NCBI GenBank assembly: GCA_900552565.1 | Contig: USAK01000016.1 | Coordinates: 1 to 39,598, forward strand | Direction of reading: 5' to 3' | Origin: an uncultured Selenomonas sp. | GTDB lineage: Bacteria > Bacillota > Negativicutes > Selenomonadales > Selenomonadaceae | DNA: 39,598 nt | Shown: positions 23,742 to 33,719 of the stretch, in pieces | Numbering within the stretch: position 1 is the stretch's first letter | How the letters are laid out: each line of letters opens with the position of its first letter | Program-made: the position numbers and the translations under genes | The notes under the pieces: generated by a model | Database searches by the model: none | The model's input: only the letters and a program-made list of their open reading frames with translations | Told to the model about the DNA's origin: nothing

Positions 23742-25199
23742 ATGGAAATTTCTCTTTTTCAGCTCGTCGTTATCTGCGCGACGATTGCCGTGGTCTTGGG
23801 CTTTGGCATCCGCGCGGCCAGCTCGGTTCATTCGACCAAGGGCTTCAGCGTCGGCGGACGCTCGGCCGGTGTGCCGCTCGTTGCGGGCGGCATTGCGGGG
23901 ACATGCGTCGGCGGCGGCGCGACCGTCGGCACGGCGCAGCTTGCGGCCACGGCCGGTCTTTCGGCCTGGTGGTTCACGATTGGTTCGGGCGTCGGCCTCA
24001 TCATCATGGGACTTTTTTACGCGAGACCGCTACGCCGGACGGCACTGGAGACCATCCCGCAGTTCCTCGCGCAGAATTTCGGCCTGACCTGCGGCGTGTT
24101 CTCGAGCATCGTTTCGTCCATCGGCATCCTGTTCAGCGCTGTCGCGAGCTGTCTGCCGGCCATCTACATTGTTTCGTCGATTTTTGGCATCCCGTTTTTT
24201 CCGTCGACGATTCTTTTGATTCTCGCGGTGGCGGCCTATGCTTTTTTTGGCGGCATGAAGAGTGCCGGCGTCGGCGGCATCCTCAAGATGATTGTCATCT
24301 GGGTAACGATGGCCATCGCCGGTGCAATGGCTGCCCATTCGCTTTTTGCCGACGCCAGTGTTGCCGCGGCTCTGCCCGAGGGCACATTCAATCTGCTGCA
24401 TGGCGATACGGGCCATATCCTCGCGAATTTCTCGTCTGTCGTCATTGGCATGCTCTGCACGCAGTCGTACATTCAGGCGATTTTTTCGGCGTCGAACCCG
24501 CGTACGGCTTCGGTCGCCGCGTTTTTTGCCGCGCTCATCAGCCTGCCGGTCGGCCTGCCGTGTGCCCTTGTCGGCATCTACATGCATGCGGCTCATCCGG
24601 AAGTCACGCCGATTCTCTCGCTGCCTGTATACCTTCTGACGGAGCAGCCGTCCCTTTTAGGCGGCATCGCGATGGGCGGCATCATGCTGTCGCTGATTGG
24701 CTCGATTGCCGGCCTTTCGCTCGGCATCGGCACGATGCTCTCGCGCGATATCTTCCACCGTGCACGTGTGACGCTGCGTGCGCGCAAAATCCATAAACTT
24801 GCAGATAATCCGGAGCAGCAGGAAATCGACATCACGAAAATCCCGACCGTCAACCATCCGTATCATTTTTCTGAGCTCGCGGTCACGCGCGCGATTGTCC
24901 TCGCGACGATTGCCCTCGCTGCCTTTATCGCTTTGGCTAACGAGGGCTCGCAGGTCCTGTTCTGGAATTATCTTTCCATGGCTCTGCGCAGCGGCGGCAT
25001 TTTCCTGCCGCTGAGCTTTGCCATCTTTGCGCCGAACACCGTGACAAATCTCGGCGCGACGCTCTCGATGGCTCTGTCGACGGCCGCGGCACTCATCGCT
25101 GTCTTCCTTGGCGCTGCCGGCAACCCGCTGTTCTTCGGCCTCGCGGTCAGCGCCCTGCTCATCGTGCCGAGTTATCTGCGCCATCGTCAGACAGATTAA
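23742..25199 (+). CDS. Sodium:solute symporter (SSS) family transporter
   Basis: A 485-residue inner-membrane protein with about thirteen hydrophobic helices. The SSS features visible are the FSVGGRSAG loop after helix 1, the AGTCVGGGATVGTAQLA helix and the YAFFGGMKSAGVGG segment. The family couples sodium entry to uptake of sugars, amino acids, nucleosides or carboxylates. The substrate is not evident. I chose ATG 23742, preceded by an AGGA site, over an in-frame ATG at 23673 that lies inside the leader hairpin and would add a non-hydrophobic 23-residue extension. It is probably monocistronic. Confidence 0.88.
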   Translation: MEISLFQLVVICATIAVVLGFGIRAASSVHSTKGFSVGGRSAGVPLVAGGIAGTCVGGGATVGTAQLAATAGLSAWWFTIGSGVGLIIMGLFYARPLRRTALETIPQFLAQNFGLTCGVFSSIVSSIGILFSAVASCLPAIYIVSSIFGIPFFPSTILLILAVAAYAFFGGMKSAGVGGILKMIVIWVTMAIAGAMAAHSLFADASVAAALPEGTFNLLHGDTGHILANFSSVVIGMLCTQSYIQAIFSASNPRTASVAAFFAALISLPVGLPCALVGIYMHAAHPEVTPILSLPVYLLTEQPSLLGGIAMGGIMLSLIGSIAGLSLGIGTMLSRDIFHRARVTLRARKIHKLADNPEQQEIDITKIPTVNHPYHFSELAVTRAIVLATIALAAFIALANEGSQVLFWNYLSMALRSGGIFLPLSFAIFAPNTVTNLGATLSMALSTAAALIAVFLGAAGNPLFFGLAVSALLIVPSYLRHRQTD

Positions 25200-25318
25200 G
25201 AAGAATTGTTATTTATTAAAAAGTATAGAACCATAATACAAAACGTGTTATCATAATTAAGAATAAGCTCGAATTCATCCATGTTCTACATTACCTATAA
25301 GATTCGGGGCGGGGGAAT

Positions 25319-26564
25319 ATGAAGGACGAGTTATGGGTGCCGGACTGTTATTATGACATTCCGGTCGCTTATGCTGTTTTTAATGTGATAGTTGCAGAAG
25401 ACGGCCAGACGGTCAAAGATGCAAGATACGTTTTTGTCAATCATAAGTACTGTGAGCTGGTGGGGAAAAATCAGAAGGAACTGCTGGGGAAAATGTATTC
25501 TGTGGCATCCGTCCGGCCGGACCCTCGCTGGATGCAGTACTGCACACAGGCGCTGCAGGAAGGCAGGGCGATACGGGACAGCCTCTACAGTCAGGAAGTG
25601 GAGCATTGGCTCGACTTTACCGTCATGCCGATGCAGCGCGCCGGTTATGTCTTGGATACTTTCCTGAATGTCGACATGGATTGGGTGCAGCGAATCGATA
25701 TGCAGCGCCACGGCATCATGAACGATACGATTCTCAAGATCTCGAAAATCCTCAATAATGAAGAGGATTACGAGACCTCGATGTTTGAAAACGTCTTCCT
25801 GCGTGCTGATTGAAGACATCGAAGTCCTCAAAGAGAATGACCCGATTGACTACTATAATCTCAAACGGCAGGGCGTCAAGCGCCTCCTTGATGTGCCGTT
25901 CTATCATGACGGTAAGCTCATCGGCTATCTCGGCGCGGATAATTATGAAGTCAATGACCTCATCAATACGAGGGGGATTCTTGAGACGATTTCGTACTTC
26001 ATCGGTGCGAAAATCACCAATCACAATCTGCTGCGGAAATTGGAGCGGCTGAGCCGCTACGACGATTTGACCGGCCTGCACAACCGCAATGCCATGATTG
26101 AGAAAGTCGGCTGGATGAAAAAGAGCGCGGGACCTGTGGGCCTCATTTATGCCGACCTCAACGGTCTCAAAGAAATCAACGACAGCCTCGGCCATCAGGC
26201 TGGCGACGAAGCGCTGAGGCAGGTGGCAGAGCTGTTGATTCAGCGTTACGGCATCGAGAATTCTTACCGCATGGGCGGTGATGAATTCATGGTCCTGCTG
26301 CCGATGATTGCCGAGTGCGATTTCAGGAGCAGCGTGCGGCATCTGCGCGAAATCGTCATCAAGGATAAAAATATCTCGCTGGCCATCGGCAGTGAGTGGA
26401 TTGACAATGCTGCCCAGCTCGACGAGGCCATCCGCATATCCGACCACCGCATGTACTGCGATAAGGTGGAATACTACAACCGGTGCGGCAAAGGCGAGAA
26501 TGACCGTCAGGGCGTGCGGAACAAGGAAATCTTCGCGCCTTCAGGACAGGTTTCTCTGGCTTGA
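25319..26564 (+). pseudogene. PAS-GAF-GGDEF diguanylate cyclase gene broken by deletion and frameshift
   Basis: Two overlapping frames make one gene. Bases 25319-25813 encode an N-terminal PAS domain (VFNVIVAEDG...YVFVNHKYCELVG) and the start of a GAF domain, ending FENVFLRAD-stop. From about 25800 another frame (open 25758-26564) continues with the GAF end (VLIEDIEVL...DGKLIGYLGADNY) and a complete GGDEF domain: YDDLTGLHNRNAM, then MGGDEFMVLL. About 50 residues of the GAF core are missing by comparison with the family layout, so this is a deletion rather than one lost base. No RxxD inhibitory site precedes GGDEF. The downstream frame could still give a small GGDEF protein from ATG 25758. Cyclic-di-GMP synthesis would be the original role. 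Confidence 0.85.
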
Positions 26565-26654
26565 CGATAGCGGAACGGCAGAACCAAAGCCTGCAGATAT
26601 TGCAATTTCAGGCATCTTGTGATAAGATATCTTCCATATAATAAGATTTGCAAA

Positions 26655-26890
26655 AGACGATGACGAAGAGGAGTACGTGTTGTTCCTGGCAAAGAGACGG
26701 GGCGGGCGGTGTGAGCCCTGGCAGGATGATGCGGAAGGTAGCTTCGGAGTCTCTTTGCTGAAGATACGGGAGTATCTGTAGGCAAAGACGTGGGCGGCGT
26801 TAACGCGAGAGTCGGGCTGAGAGTTTGGCCTGAGAAAATTGGTGGTACCACGAAGGCAGGCGCTTTCGTCCTTTTGGACGGAAGCGCTTT
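26655..26890 (+). ncRNA. T-box leader, valine (GUA specifier), upstream of valS
   Basis: The conserved T-box is TTGGTGGTACCACGA at 26839-26853, a variant of the usual AGGGTGGTACCGCG. Upstream, AAAGAGA (about 26694) pairs with TCTCTTT (about 26750) to close part of Stem I. The specifier reads GUA at 26738-26740 within GGAAGGTAGC, a valine codon matching the gene. A terminator follows. A TATAAT at 26637-26642 is the likely -10. Low charging of tRNA-Val should raise expression. Stem limits are approximate. Confidence 0.92.
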
Positions 26891-26898
26891 ATTTATTG
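26860..26898 (+). terminator. T-box terminator before valS
   Basis: GCGCTTTCGTCC (26860-26871) pairs with GGACGGAAGCGC (26876-26887), with one G-T pair, around a TTTT loop. TTTATTTATT follows. Confidence 0.88.
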
Positions 26899-26910
26899 AG
26901 GAGGATTTTT

Positions 26911-29589
26911 ATGCCAGAGAAAGAAGAGCTCGGGAATAACATCCCGAAAGTCTATGACCCGCAGTCGTTTGAAAAGAAATGGTACGAGTTCTGGGAGAAG
27001 AACAAGTTCTTCCATGCCGAGGTCGATAAGAGCAAGAAGCCGTACAGCATGGTCATCCCGCCGCCAAATGTCACGGGCCAGCTGCACATGGGCCATGCCC
27101 TCGACAATACGCTGCAGGATATCCTGATTCGCTACCACCGCATGCAGGGCTACAACACGGTCTGGATTCCGGGCTGCGACCACGCCGGCATTGCGACGCA
27201 GGCTAAAGTAGAGGCCGCGCTGCGCAAGGAAGGCACGAACCGCTACGAGCTCGGCCGCGAGAAATTCCTCGAGCGCGTCTGGGACTGGAAGGAAAAATTT
27301 GGCAGCCGCATCATGTTCCAGCTGCGTTCCCTCGGCTCTTCGCTCGATTGGGACCGCGAACGCTTCACGATGGACGAGGGCTGCAGCCGTGCCGTGCGCG
27401 AGGTTTTTGTCAGCCTTTACGAGAAGGGTCTCATTTATCAGGGCACGCGCATCACGAACTGGTGCCCGTCCTGTAACACGGCCATCTCGGATATCGAGGT
27501 TGAGCACGAGACGGAGCAGGGCCATCTCTGGCATCTTCGTTACGAAGTCGAAGGCGAGCCGGGCAAATACGTTGAAATCGCTACGACGCGTCCGGAGACG
27601 ATGTTCGGTGATACGGGCGTTGCCGTTCATCCGGACGATGAACGTTATAAGGACCTCGTCGGCAAGACTTTGATTCTGCCGATTGTCGGCCGCCGCATTC
27701 CGCTGTTTGCCGATGAATACGTCGACAAGAACTTCGGCACGGGCGCCGTCAAGGTCACGCCGGCCCATGACCCGAACGACTTTGAGATGGGCCAGCGCCA
27801 TCATCTCGAGGAAATCAAGGTCATCGGCAACACGGGCAAGATGCTCGAAGGTGCGGGCAAGTACGCTGGCATGGACCGCTACGAATGCCGCAAGGCCCTC
27901 GTCAAGGAGCTCGAGGAGACGGGCGTGCTTGTTTCGGTAGAAGACCATGAGCATTCCGTCGGCCACTGCTCGCGCTGCCATTCGACGATTGAGCCGCTCG
28001 TTTCGAAGCAGTGGTTCGTCAAGATGGACAGCCTTGCCAAACCGGCAATTGAAGCTGTCAAAGACGGCCGCATCCAGTTTGTGCCGGAACGCTTCACGAA
28101 AATCTACATCAACTGGCTTGAGAATATCCGCGACTGGTGCATTTCGCGTCAGCTCTGGTGGGGCCACCGCATTCCTGCTTGGTACTGCGATGACTGCGGC
28201 GAGATGAGTGTTTCGCGTACGGACCTCACGGAGTGCCCGCACTGCCACAGCAAGCATATTCATCAGGATGAAGATGTACTCGACACGTGGTTCAGCTCGG
28301 GCCTCTGGCCGTTCGAGACGTTCGGCTGGCCGGACAAGACGCCGGAACTCGAGCAGTTCTACCCGACGTCGACACTTGTCACGGGGTATGACATCATCTT
28401 CTTCTGGGTCGCCCGCATGGTCATGATGGGCATGGAGTTCGGCAAGGACATCCCGTTCCGCCATGTCTTCATCCACGGCCTTGTACGCGACAGCCAGGGC
28501 CGCAAGATGAGCAAGTCCCTCGGCAACGGCATCGACCCGGTCGAAGTCATCGAGAAATACGGCGCCGATACGCTGCGCTTTATGCTGATTACGGGCAACA
28601 CGCCGGGCAACGATATGCGCTTCTACTGGGAGCGCGTCGAGTCGGCCCGCAATTTTGCCAACAAGATTTGGAACGCTTCGCGCTACATGCTCATGAACTT
28701 CGAGGGCTTCGACAAGAGCTTTAAGCCGGAAGAGAGCGATTTCACGCTGGCCGACAAGTGGATTCTCTCGCGCTATGCGAAGACGGAGCGCGACGTCACG
28801 AAGAGCCTCGACAACTTCGAGCTCGGCGAGGCCGGCCGCATGATTTACGAGTTCATCTGGAACGAATTCTGCGACTGGTACATCGAGCTCACGAAGGCAC
28901 GTCTCTACGACAAGGAAAACGAGCGCGCGAAGAACACGGCGCTCTACGTCCTCTCGTACGTCCTCGAGCATACGCTGCGCCTGCTGCATCCGTTCATGCC
29001 GTTCCTCACGGAAGAAATCTGGCAGAAAGTACCGCATGACGATAAATTCAAGAGCATCATGATTGCCGACTGGCCGGCAGGCGATGAGAAATTCATCGAT
29101 GACGATGCCGAAGCCAAGATGACGGCTATCATGGAGACCATCAAGACGGTCCGCAACCTGCGTGCCGAAGTCGGCGCTGCGCCGGGCCATAAGAGCGAGG
29201 TCATGCTGCATTTCACGGAGAGCAGACTGCGTCCGGTCTTTGCCGAGAACGAAGGCTATCTCAAGGCACTCGCCGCAGCTGAGCCTGTCACGCTGCTCGC
29301 CGACGATGCCGAGAAGCCGGAGAACGCTATGGCCGGTGTCGTTGACGGCGTTGAAATCTATCTGCCGCTCAAGGGCCTCATCGATGTTGAGAAGGAGACG
29401 GCTCGTCTGCAGAAAGAGATGGACAAGCTCGAAAAAGAAATCAAGCGTCTGACGGGCAAGCTCAGCAATGAAGGCTTCCTCAAGAAAGCACCGGAAGCCG
29501 TCGTCGCCAAAGAGCGTGAGAAGCTGGCTGGCTATGAGGAAAAGAAGACTGCCGTGGCAGGCCGTATTGAGGACCTCGCTAAGCTTTGA
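26911..29589 (+). CDS. valS: Valyl-tRNA synthetase
   Basis: An 892-residue class I synthetase. HMGH of the HIGH box lies at about 59-62 in [14 protein letters not shown], and KMSKS at about 532-536. The editing domain carries [11 protein letters not shown]. The last 75 residues form the coiled-coil arm typical of ValRS ([21 protein letters not shown]). ATG 26911 follows GAGGAGG. A longer reading from 26839 would start inside the T-box and is rejected. The GUA T-box upstream supports the identity. folC follows after 18 bases and is probably co-transcribed. Confidence 0.98.
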   Translation: MPEKEELGNNIPKVYDPQSFEKKWYEFWEKNKFFHAEVDKSKKPYSMVIPPPNVTGQLHMGHALDNTLQDILIRYHRMQGYNTVWIPGCDHAGIATQAKVEAALRKEGTNRYELGREKFLERVWDWKEKFGSRIMFQLRSLGSSLDWDRERFTMDEGCSRAVREVFVSLYEKGLIYQGTRITNWCPSCNTAISDIEVEHETEQGHLWHLRYEVEGEPGKYVEIATTRPETMFGDTGVAVHPDDERYKDLVGKTLILPIVGRRIPLFADEYVDKNFGTGAVKVTPAHDPNDFEMGQRHHLEEIKVIGNTGKMLEGAGKYAGMDRYECRKALVKELEETGVLVSVEDHEHSVGHCSRCHSTIEPLVSKQWFVKMDSLAKPAIEAVKDGRIQFVPERFTKIYINWLENIRDWCISRQLWWGHRIPAWYCDDCGEMSVSRTDLTECPHCHSKHIHQDEDVLDTWFSSGLWPFETFGWPDKTPELEQFYPTSTLVTGYDIIFFWVARMVMMGMEFGKDIPFRHVFIHGLVRDSQGRKMSKSLGNGIDPVEVIEKYGADTLRFMLITGNTPGNDMRFYWERVESARNFANKIWNASRYMLMNFEGFDKSFKPEESDFTLADKWILSRYAKTERDVTKSLDNFELGEAGRMIYEFIWNEFCDWYIELTKARLYDKENERAKNTALYVLSYVLEHTLRLLHPFMPFLTEEIWQKVPHDDKFKSIMIADWPAGDEKFIDDDAEAKMTAIMETIKTVRNLRAEVGAAPGHKSEVMLHFTESRLRPVFAENEGYLKALAAAEPVTLLADDAEKPENAMAGVVDGVEIYLPLKGLIDVEKETARLQKEMDKLEKEIKRLTGKLSNEGFLKKAPEAVVAKEREKLAGYEEKKTAVAGRIEDLAKL

Positions 29590-29607
29590 GAAACGGAGCG
29601 ACATGAT

Positions 29608-30912
29608 ATGAATTATCAGGAGTCCATTTCCTATCTGGAAGGGCTGAAGATTTTTGGCATCCGCCTCGGCCTCACGCGCATCGAGAGGCTCTTAGAGCTT
29701 CTCGGCCATCCGCAGGACCGCTATCGTACCATCCATGTGACGGGCACGAACGGCAAGGGCTCGGTCTCGGCCATGGTCGAGGGCGCGCTGCGCCGCAGCG
29801 GCATTCATACGGGCTTTTACAGCTCGCCGCATCTCGTCTCGTATACGGAGCGCGTCCGCGTGGACGGACAGAACATCAGCGAAGAGGACTTTGCCGAGGG
29901 CATCACGGTCATCCGCGAAAAGATTGACCAGATGCTCGCGGAAGGCGACGAATGCCCGACGCAGTTTGAGGTGCTCACAGCACTTGGCTTCTATTATTTT
30001 GCTAAATGTCAGGTCGAGTATGCCGTCATCGAGGTCGGCCTCGGCGGCACGCTCGATTCGACGAATGTCATCACGCCGGAAGTCTCGGTCATCACGAATG
30101 TCACGATGGAACACGCCGATAAGCTCGGTGGCACGCTGCGCAGCATCGCCGAAAACAAGGCGGGCATCATCAAAGACGGTGTACCCGTCGTGACGGCGGC
30201 CAAAGGCGAGCCGCTCAAAGTTATCCGCGAGACGGCTGAGGCGAAGAACGCCGACATTTTCGTGGAGGGCGAGGATTTTTCCTCGACGTTCCTTTCGTGC
30301 GATGGCCATACGCAGAAGCTTGAGTTCTCTTCTGAGCTGCTCGGCATCGAGAAAAAGCCGTATGAACTGCATCTGCTCGGCCGCCATCAGGTCGAGAACA
30401 GCGCCGTGGCCTTGATGACCATCCGTCTGCTGCACAATATTGATGAACGCATCACGATGCAGACGGTCACCGAGGCCCTGCGCCTCGTGAGTTGGCCGGC
30501 ACGTTTCGAGCATCTTGAGCTCGGCGCGCAGCAGATTATCATCGACGGCGCACACAATCCTGCAGGCATGCAGGCCCTGCGCGGCAGCCTCGATGATATC
30601 TTCCCCGCGGAGGAGCGCGTACTGCTCCTCGGCATCCTCAAGGATAAGGACATCGACACAATGCTCGATATCCTGCTGCGCCCGAATGACACGGTCGTCG
30701 TGACGCGGCCGCAGTCGGAGCGCGCCGATTCGGCAGACGACCTGCTGCGCCGCGTGGCTCCGGCCGTTCAGCACGTAGAAGCATTCAGCGATAATGAAGA
30801 GGCTCTGGACCGCGCGCTGGAGCTGGCCAATGGGGAGAAGCTGCTCGTCATCGCGGGGTCGCTGTACCTCGTCGGCGGCGTGCGCCAGATGCTCTTGAAA
30901 CGGAAGGAGTGA
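29608..30912 (+). CDS. folC: Folylpolyglutamate synthase / dihydrofolate synthase
   Basis: A 434-residue Mur-ligase-family enzyme that adds glutamate to folates (and often to dihydropteroate). The P-loop TGTNGKGS lies near residues 45-52, SSPHLVSYTERVRVDG near 72-87, and the second ATP/Mg region (VGLGGTLDSTN) near 143-153. IIDGAHNPAGM near 311-321 is the C-terminal family motif. Length is normal. It follows valS closely, an arrangement I know from many Firmicutes. The next gene starts four bases after its stop, so valS-folC and the ligase-like gene form one operon. Confidence 0.95.
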   Translation: MNYQESISYLEGLKIFGIRLGLTRIERLLELLGHPQDRYRTIHVTGTNGKGSVSAMVEGALRRSGIHTGFYSSPHLVSYTERVRVDGQNISEEDFAEGITVIREKIDQMLAEGDECPTQFEVLTALGFYYFAKCQVEYAVIEVGLGGTLDSTNVITPEVSVITNVTMEHADKLGGTLRSIAENKAGIIKDGVPVVTAAKGEPLKVIRETAEAKNADIFVEGEDFSSTFLSCDGHTQKLEFSSELLGIEKKPYELHLLGRHQVENSAVALMTIRLLHNIDERITMQTVTEALRLVSWPARFEHLELGAQQIIIDGAHNPAGMQALRGSLDDIFPAEERVLLLGILKDKDIDTMLDILLRPNDTVVVTRPQSERADSADDLLRRVAPAVQHVEAFSDNEEALDRALELANGEKLLVIAGSLYLVGGVRQMLLKRKE

Positions 30913-30916
30913 GGTC

Positions 30917-32941
30917 ATGCTGGGCCGAAAGAATCATAATCCTACGACCGAACACATTCGCGAGAAACGTCAGGCCATCCGTCATGAGCGCTGGAAGAAC
31001 CGCGCGCAGGCAGCCGCCTGGTACGGCCTTCTGGCCGAGGTGTTCCTGCTGCCGCTCTCGCCGGGGCTCGCTACGGCGGCCCTGCTCATCGGCATCGCGG
31101 GCACGGCACTGCGCTTTTATGTGGATGAGACCTTTCATTTCCGCCATCTGCGCTTTGATGTGCCGGCCGTGCTCTTCGTGGCCATCAGCGGTCTTTCTGT
31201 ACTGGCTTCGCCGGACCGCGGCTTCAGTTTCTACAATTACTATAATCTCGTTGGCGTCTACGTGCTGACGTACCTGCTCGTCGGGCAGAACGTCCGCCGT
31301 CCGGCGCAGATGAAATCCATCCTGCGCCTGGCCGCGGCGTCTGCCGCCATCGTCATCATCTACGGCTATTATCAGTTCTTGTTTGGCATTGATATCAGCT
31401 CGATGAAATGGGTCGATGGCGATGCATTCCCTGAACTTCGCAAGCGCGTCTTCTCGACGTGGGAGAATCCGAACATCCTCGCCGGCTACCTTGACATCGT
31501 CATCTGCCTGGCGTTTGGCCTGTTCGTCTACTGCAAAAACCGCGAGCGCCGCATCATTTTGGGTGTGTTCATGCTCGCGGCCGCGGCGTGCCTCGCGATG
31601 ACGTATGCGCGCGGCGCGTGCCTCGTCATTGCCGTCATCCTCGCGGGCTACGGCATTCTGAAAGACCGCCGCGTGTTCATCGCCTGCGTCGTGGTCGTCG
31701 CCATCCTGTTTATCGCTGACCCCGTGCTCTACGAGCGCATCACCTCGGTCTTCACAAAAGCTGATACGTCGACGGAGATGCGCCTGGCTTTTTGGGAGAG
31801 CACGATTGCGATGATTCAGGACCATCCGTTCCTCGGCATTGGCTGGGGCGCGTACTGGATGGTCTATCCGGAGTACGACTTTTACCTGCAGGGCGCGAAT
31901 GTCCTGATTGTCCATGCCCATAATATCTACCTCAATTACATGGCAGAAATCGGCATCCCCGGTGCGGTCGCGTTCTTCTGGTTCTTCTTTGGCACGATGA
32001 TTCTGGCCCTGCGCACGAATTTTCCCGCTGCACAGGCAGAGCAGGCGCCAAAGCGCGGCCTGCGGGCGGCGTTCCAGTGGAAGCGCCTCTGGCAGGACTG
32101 GAATGAAAATGAACTGCTCGAGGGCTTGGCCAAGGGCATTGGCCTTGCTGTGCTTTCCATCGCCCTCAACGGTCTGACCGACGATTTGCTGTTTAACATT
32201 CCGTCGTCCATGGTGCTCTGGATGCTCGCATCCCTCGCCGGTGTCCTTTCCCTGCTGAGTCCGCCGAAAACGGCCAAGGCAAAGGAGACGTCCGCATATG
32301 GGGAAGGGACGAAGAAGTTCCTGTCCGGCCTGACGTCTTCGGCTTGGCAGAATGCCAAAGAGGCCAAGGACAAGGTCAATGAGAAAGTCCAGTCGAAGGT
32401 CAATGGCGTGCTCTACCGCGAGGCGCCGGCAGAACCTGAGACTGAGACAAAGGAAACACCTGCGTCTGAAAAAGCAGGAGATGAGGCTAAGGCACAGAAG
32501 ACTGCGGCCAAGACCGAATCTATTGCCAAAGCTTCGCCAGATGAGGCAGAGTCTGCCAAAAAAGAAACGGACGGAACTGCTGCACCTGTAGCAGAAAAGC
32601 CGTTGGACCCAATGGATGAACTTGCCGAAGAAGTCCGCAAGGCCCTGCTGCAGCGCAAGCAGGAAGAAGAAGCCGCCAAAGCTTCTGCCGAGGCAGAGAA
32701 AGAACCGGCTGCGGCACCAAAAGCGGCGGAGCCTGCAGGCAAAGAACCGCAGGACGCCGATGCAGCCGAGGAGAAAGCGGACAAACAAGAAACAAAAGTC
32801 AAAGAAGCCAAGGAAGATACTGGCGAAAAAAAGGAAAACGAGAAAATGCCGGTGAAGGCAGAATCAGCTGAAACAGAAACAGAGGCAAAGGAGGCAGAGG
32901 GGCATGAAGAAGACAAACGCAATATCAAAGGCGACGATTGA
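30917..32941 (+). CDS. O-antigen ligase/polymerase (Wzy_C) family membrane protein with long charged C-terminal tail
   Basis: A 674-residue protein. Residues 1-450 hold about ten to twelve membrane helices. Around 290-350 comes the Wzy_C/WaaL signature region: RLAFWESTIAMIQDHPFLGIGWG, a loop, then VHAHNIYLNYMAEIGIPG with the key His residues. Such enzymes join or polymerise lipid-linked glycans in the periplasm, fitting a diderm envelope. Residues about 455-674 form a hydrophilic Lys/Glu/Ala-rich tail of low complexity, predicted coiled or disordered and unusual for the family. ATG 30917 follows AAGGAGTGA. The last 38 bases overlap rex in another frame. Whether it acts on O-antigen, capsule or protein glycans is open. 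Confidence 0.85.
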   Translation: MLGRKNHNPTTEHIREKRQAIRHERWKNRAQAAAWYGLLAEVFLLPLSPGLATAALLIGIAGTALRFYVDETFHFRHLRFDVPAVLFVAISGLSVLASPDRGFSFYNYYNLVGVYVLTYLLVGQNVRRPAQMKSILRLAAASAAIVIIYGYYQFLFGIDISSMKWVDGDAFPELRKRVFSTWENPNILAGYLDIVICLAFGLFVYCKNRERRIILGVFMLAAAACLAMTYARGACLVIAVILAGYGILKDRRVFIACVVVVAILFIADPVLYERITSVFTKADTSTEMRLAFWESTIAMIQDHPFLGIGWGAYWMVYPEYDFYLQGANVLIVHAHNIYLNYMAEIGIPGAVAFFWFFFGTMILALRTNFPAAQAEQAPKRGLRAAFQWKRLWQDWNENELLEGLAKGIGLAVLSIALNGLTDDLLFNIPSSMVLWMLASLAGVLSLLSPPKTAKAKETSAYGEGTKKFLSGLTSSAWQNAKEAKDKVNEKVQSKVNGVLYREAPAEPETETKETPASEKAGDEAKAQKTAAKTESIAKASPDEAESAKKETDGTAAPVAEKPLDPMDELAEEVRKALLQRKQEEEAAKASAEAEKEPAAAPKAAEPAGKEPQDADAAEEKADKQETKVKEAKEDTGEKKENEKMPVKAESAETETEAKEAEGHEEDKRNIKGDD

Positions 32942-33533
32942 CCGTCTGCCGCTGTACTTCCGCACGCTGCGTCTGTTGCAGGATGAGGGCCGCGACATCA
33001 TCTCTTCCGATGAGCTCGGCCGCCGTCTCGGCATCACGCCGGAGCAGATCCGCAAGGACCTCGCGTCGTTCGGACAGTTTGGCAAGAAGGGCGTTGGCTA
33101 TTATGTCAATGAACTCAAGCGCAATGTCGGGGGCATTCTCGGCCTCGACAATCACTGGAATATCGCGATTGTCGGCATCGGCCACCTCGGTGTCGCGCTG
33201 GCCAACTACCAGAACTTCGTGACGCTCGGCTTTAACCTCGTCGCTCTCTTTGACCAGGACCCGAATGTCATCGGCCGCACGGTCAATCACGTCAAGGTCG
33301 AAGACGTCCGTCGGCTCAAGGAAATCGTCAAGGAACGCAAAATACAGATTGGCATCATCGCGGTGCCGGCTGCCTTTGCGCAGGGTGTGGCTGACCAGCT
33401 CGTCGATGCCGGCGTCAAGGGCATCTGGAATTTTGCACCCATCAAGATGCGGGTTCCCGAGACGATGCACATCGTCAACGAAGACCTGTCCATCGGCCTC
33501 AGTACGCTTTCGTACCACATCACGAGAATGTAA
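32904..33533 (+). CDS. rex: Redox-sensing transcriptional repressor Rex
   Basis: A 209-residue dimeric repressor that senses the NADH/NAD ratio. The N-terminal winged helix has RLPLYFRTLRLLQDEG and the ITPEQIRKDLASFGQFGKKGVGYYV signature around 43-68. The Rossmann domain has GIGHLG near 92-97 and the FDQDPNVIG turn. The C-terminal swapped helix ends TLSYHITRM. ATG 32904 follows GGAGGCAGAGGGG and lies within the end of the ligase-like gene. Known Rex regulons cover fermentation genes. The propionate genes downstream would be sensible targets, but I see no clear consensus Rex operator before them. Confidence 0.95.
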   Translation: MKKTNAISKATIDRLPLYFRTLRLLQDEGRDIISSDELGRRLGITPEQIRKDLASFGQFGKKGVGYYVNELKRNVGGILGLDNHWNIAIVGIGHLGVALANYQNFVTLGFNLVALFDQDPNVIGRTVNHVKVEDVRRLKEIVKERKIQIGIIAVPAAFAQGVADQLVDAGVKGIWNFAPIKMRVPETMHIVNEDLSIGLSTLSYHITRM

Positions 33534-33544
33534 CCTGTATATTG

Positions 33545-33587
33545 AGACCATCGCAGCAGAGTGTTTGCCGCGGTGGTCTTTTGCTTT
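33545..33587 (+). terminator. Terminator after rex
   Basis: AGACCATCGC (33545-33554) pairs with GCGGTGGTCT (33570-33579) with one G-T pair and a 15-base loop. A modest T tract (TTTTGCTTTG) follows. Confidence 0.65.
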
Positions 33588-33719
33588 GCCTAAGCAGGAA
33601 CTTAGAAGAAAAACGAGAATATAAGATAAAGGTCACTTGGTCAGTACGACAAATCATGATTTTCCCGCTGTTTATTTTGATAGAGCTGTCATTATGGGGA
33701 TTTTTTAGGAGGTTTTTTT

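Noticed and set aside
26839..26910. 24-codon N-terminal extension of valS
   Set aside because: The extension starts inside the T-box and crosses the terminator stem. ATG 26911 has a strong ribosome site and the normal ValRS start.
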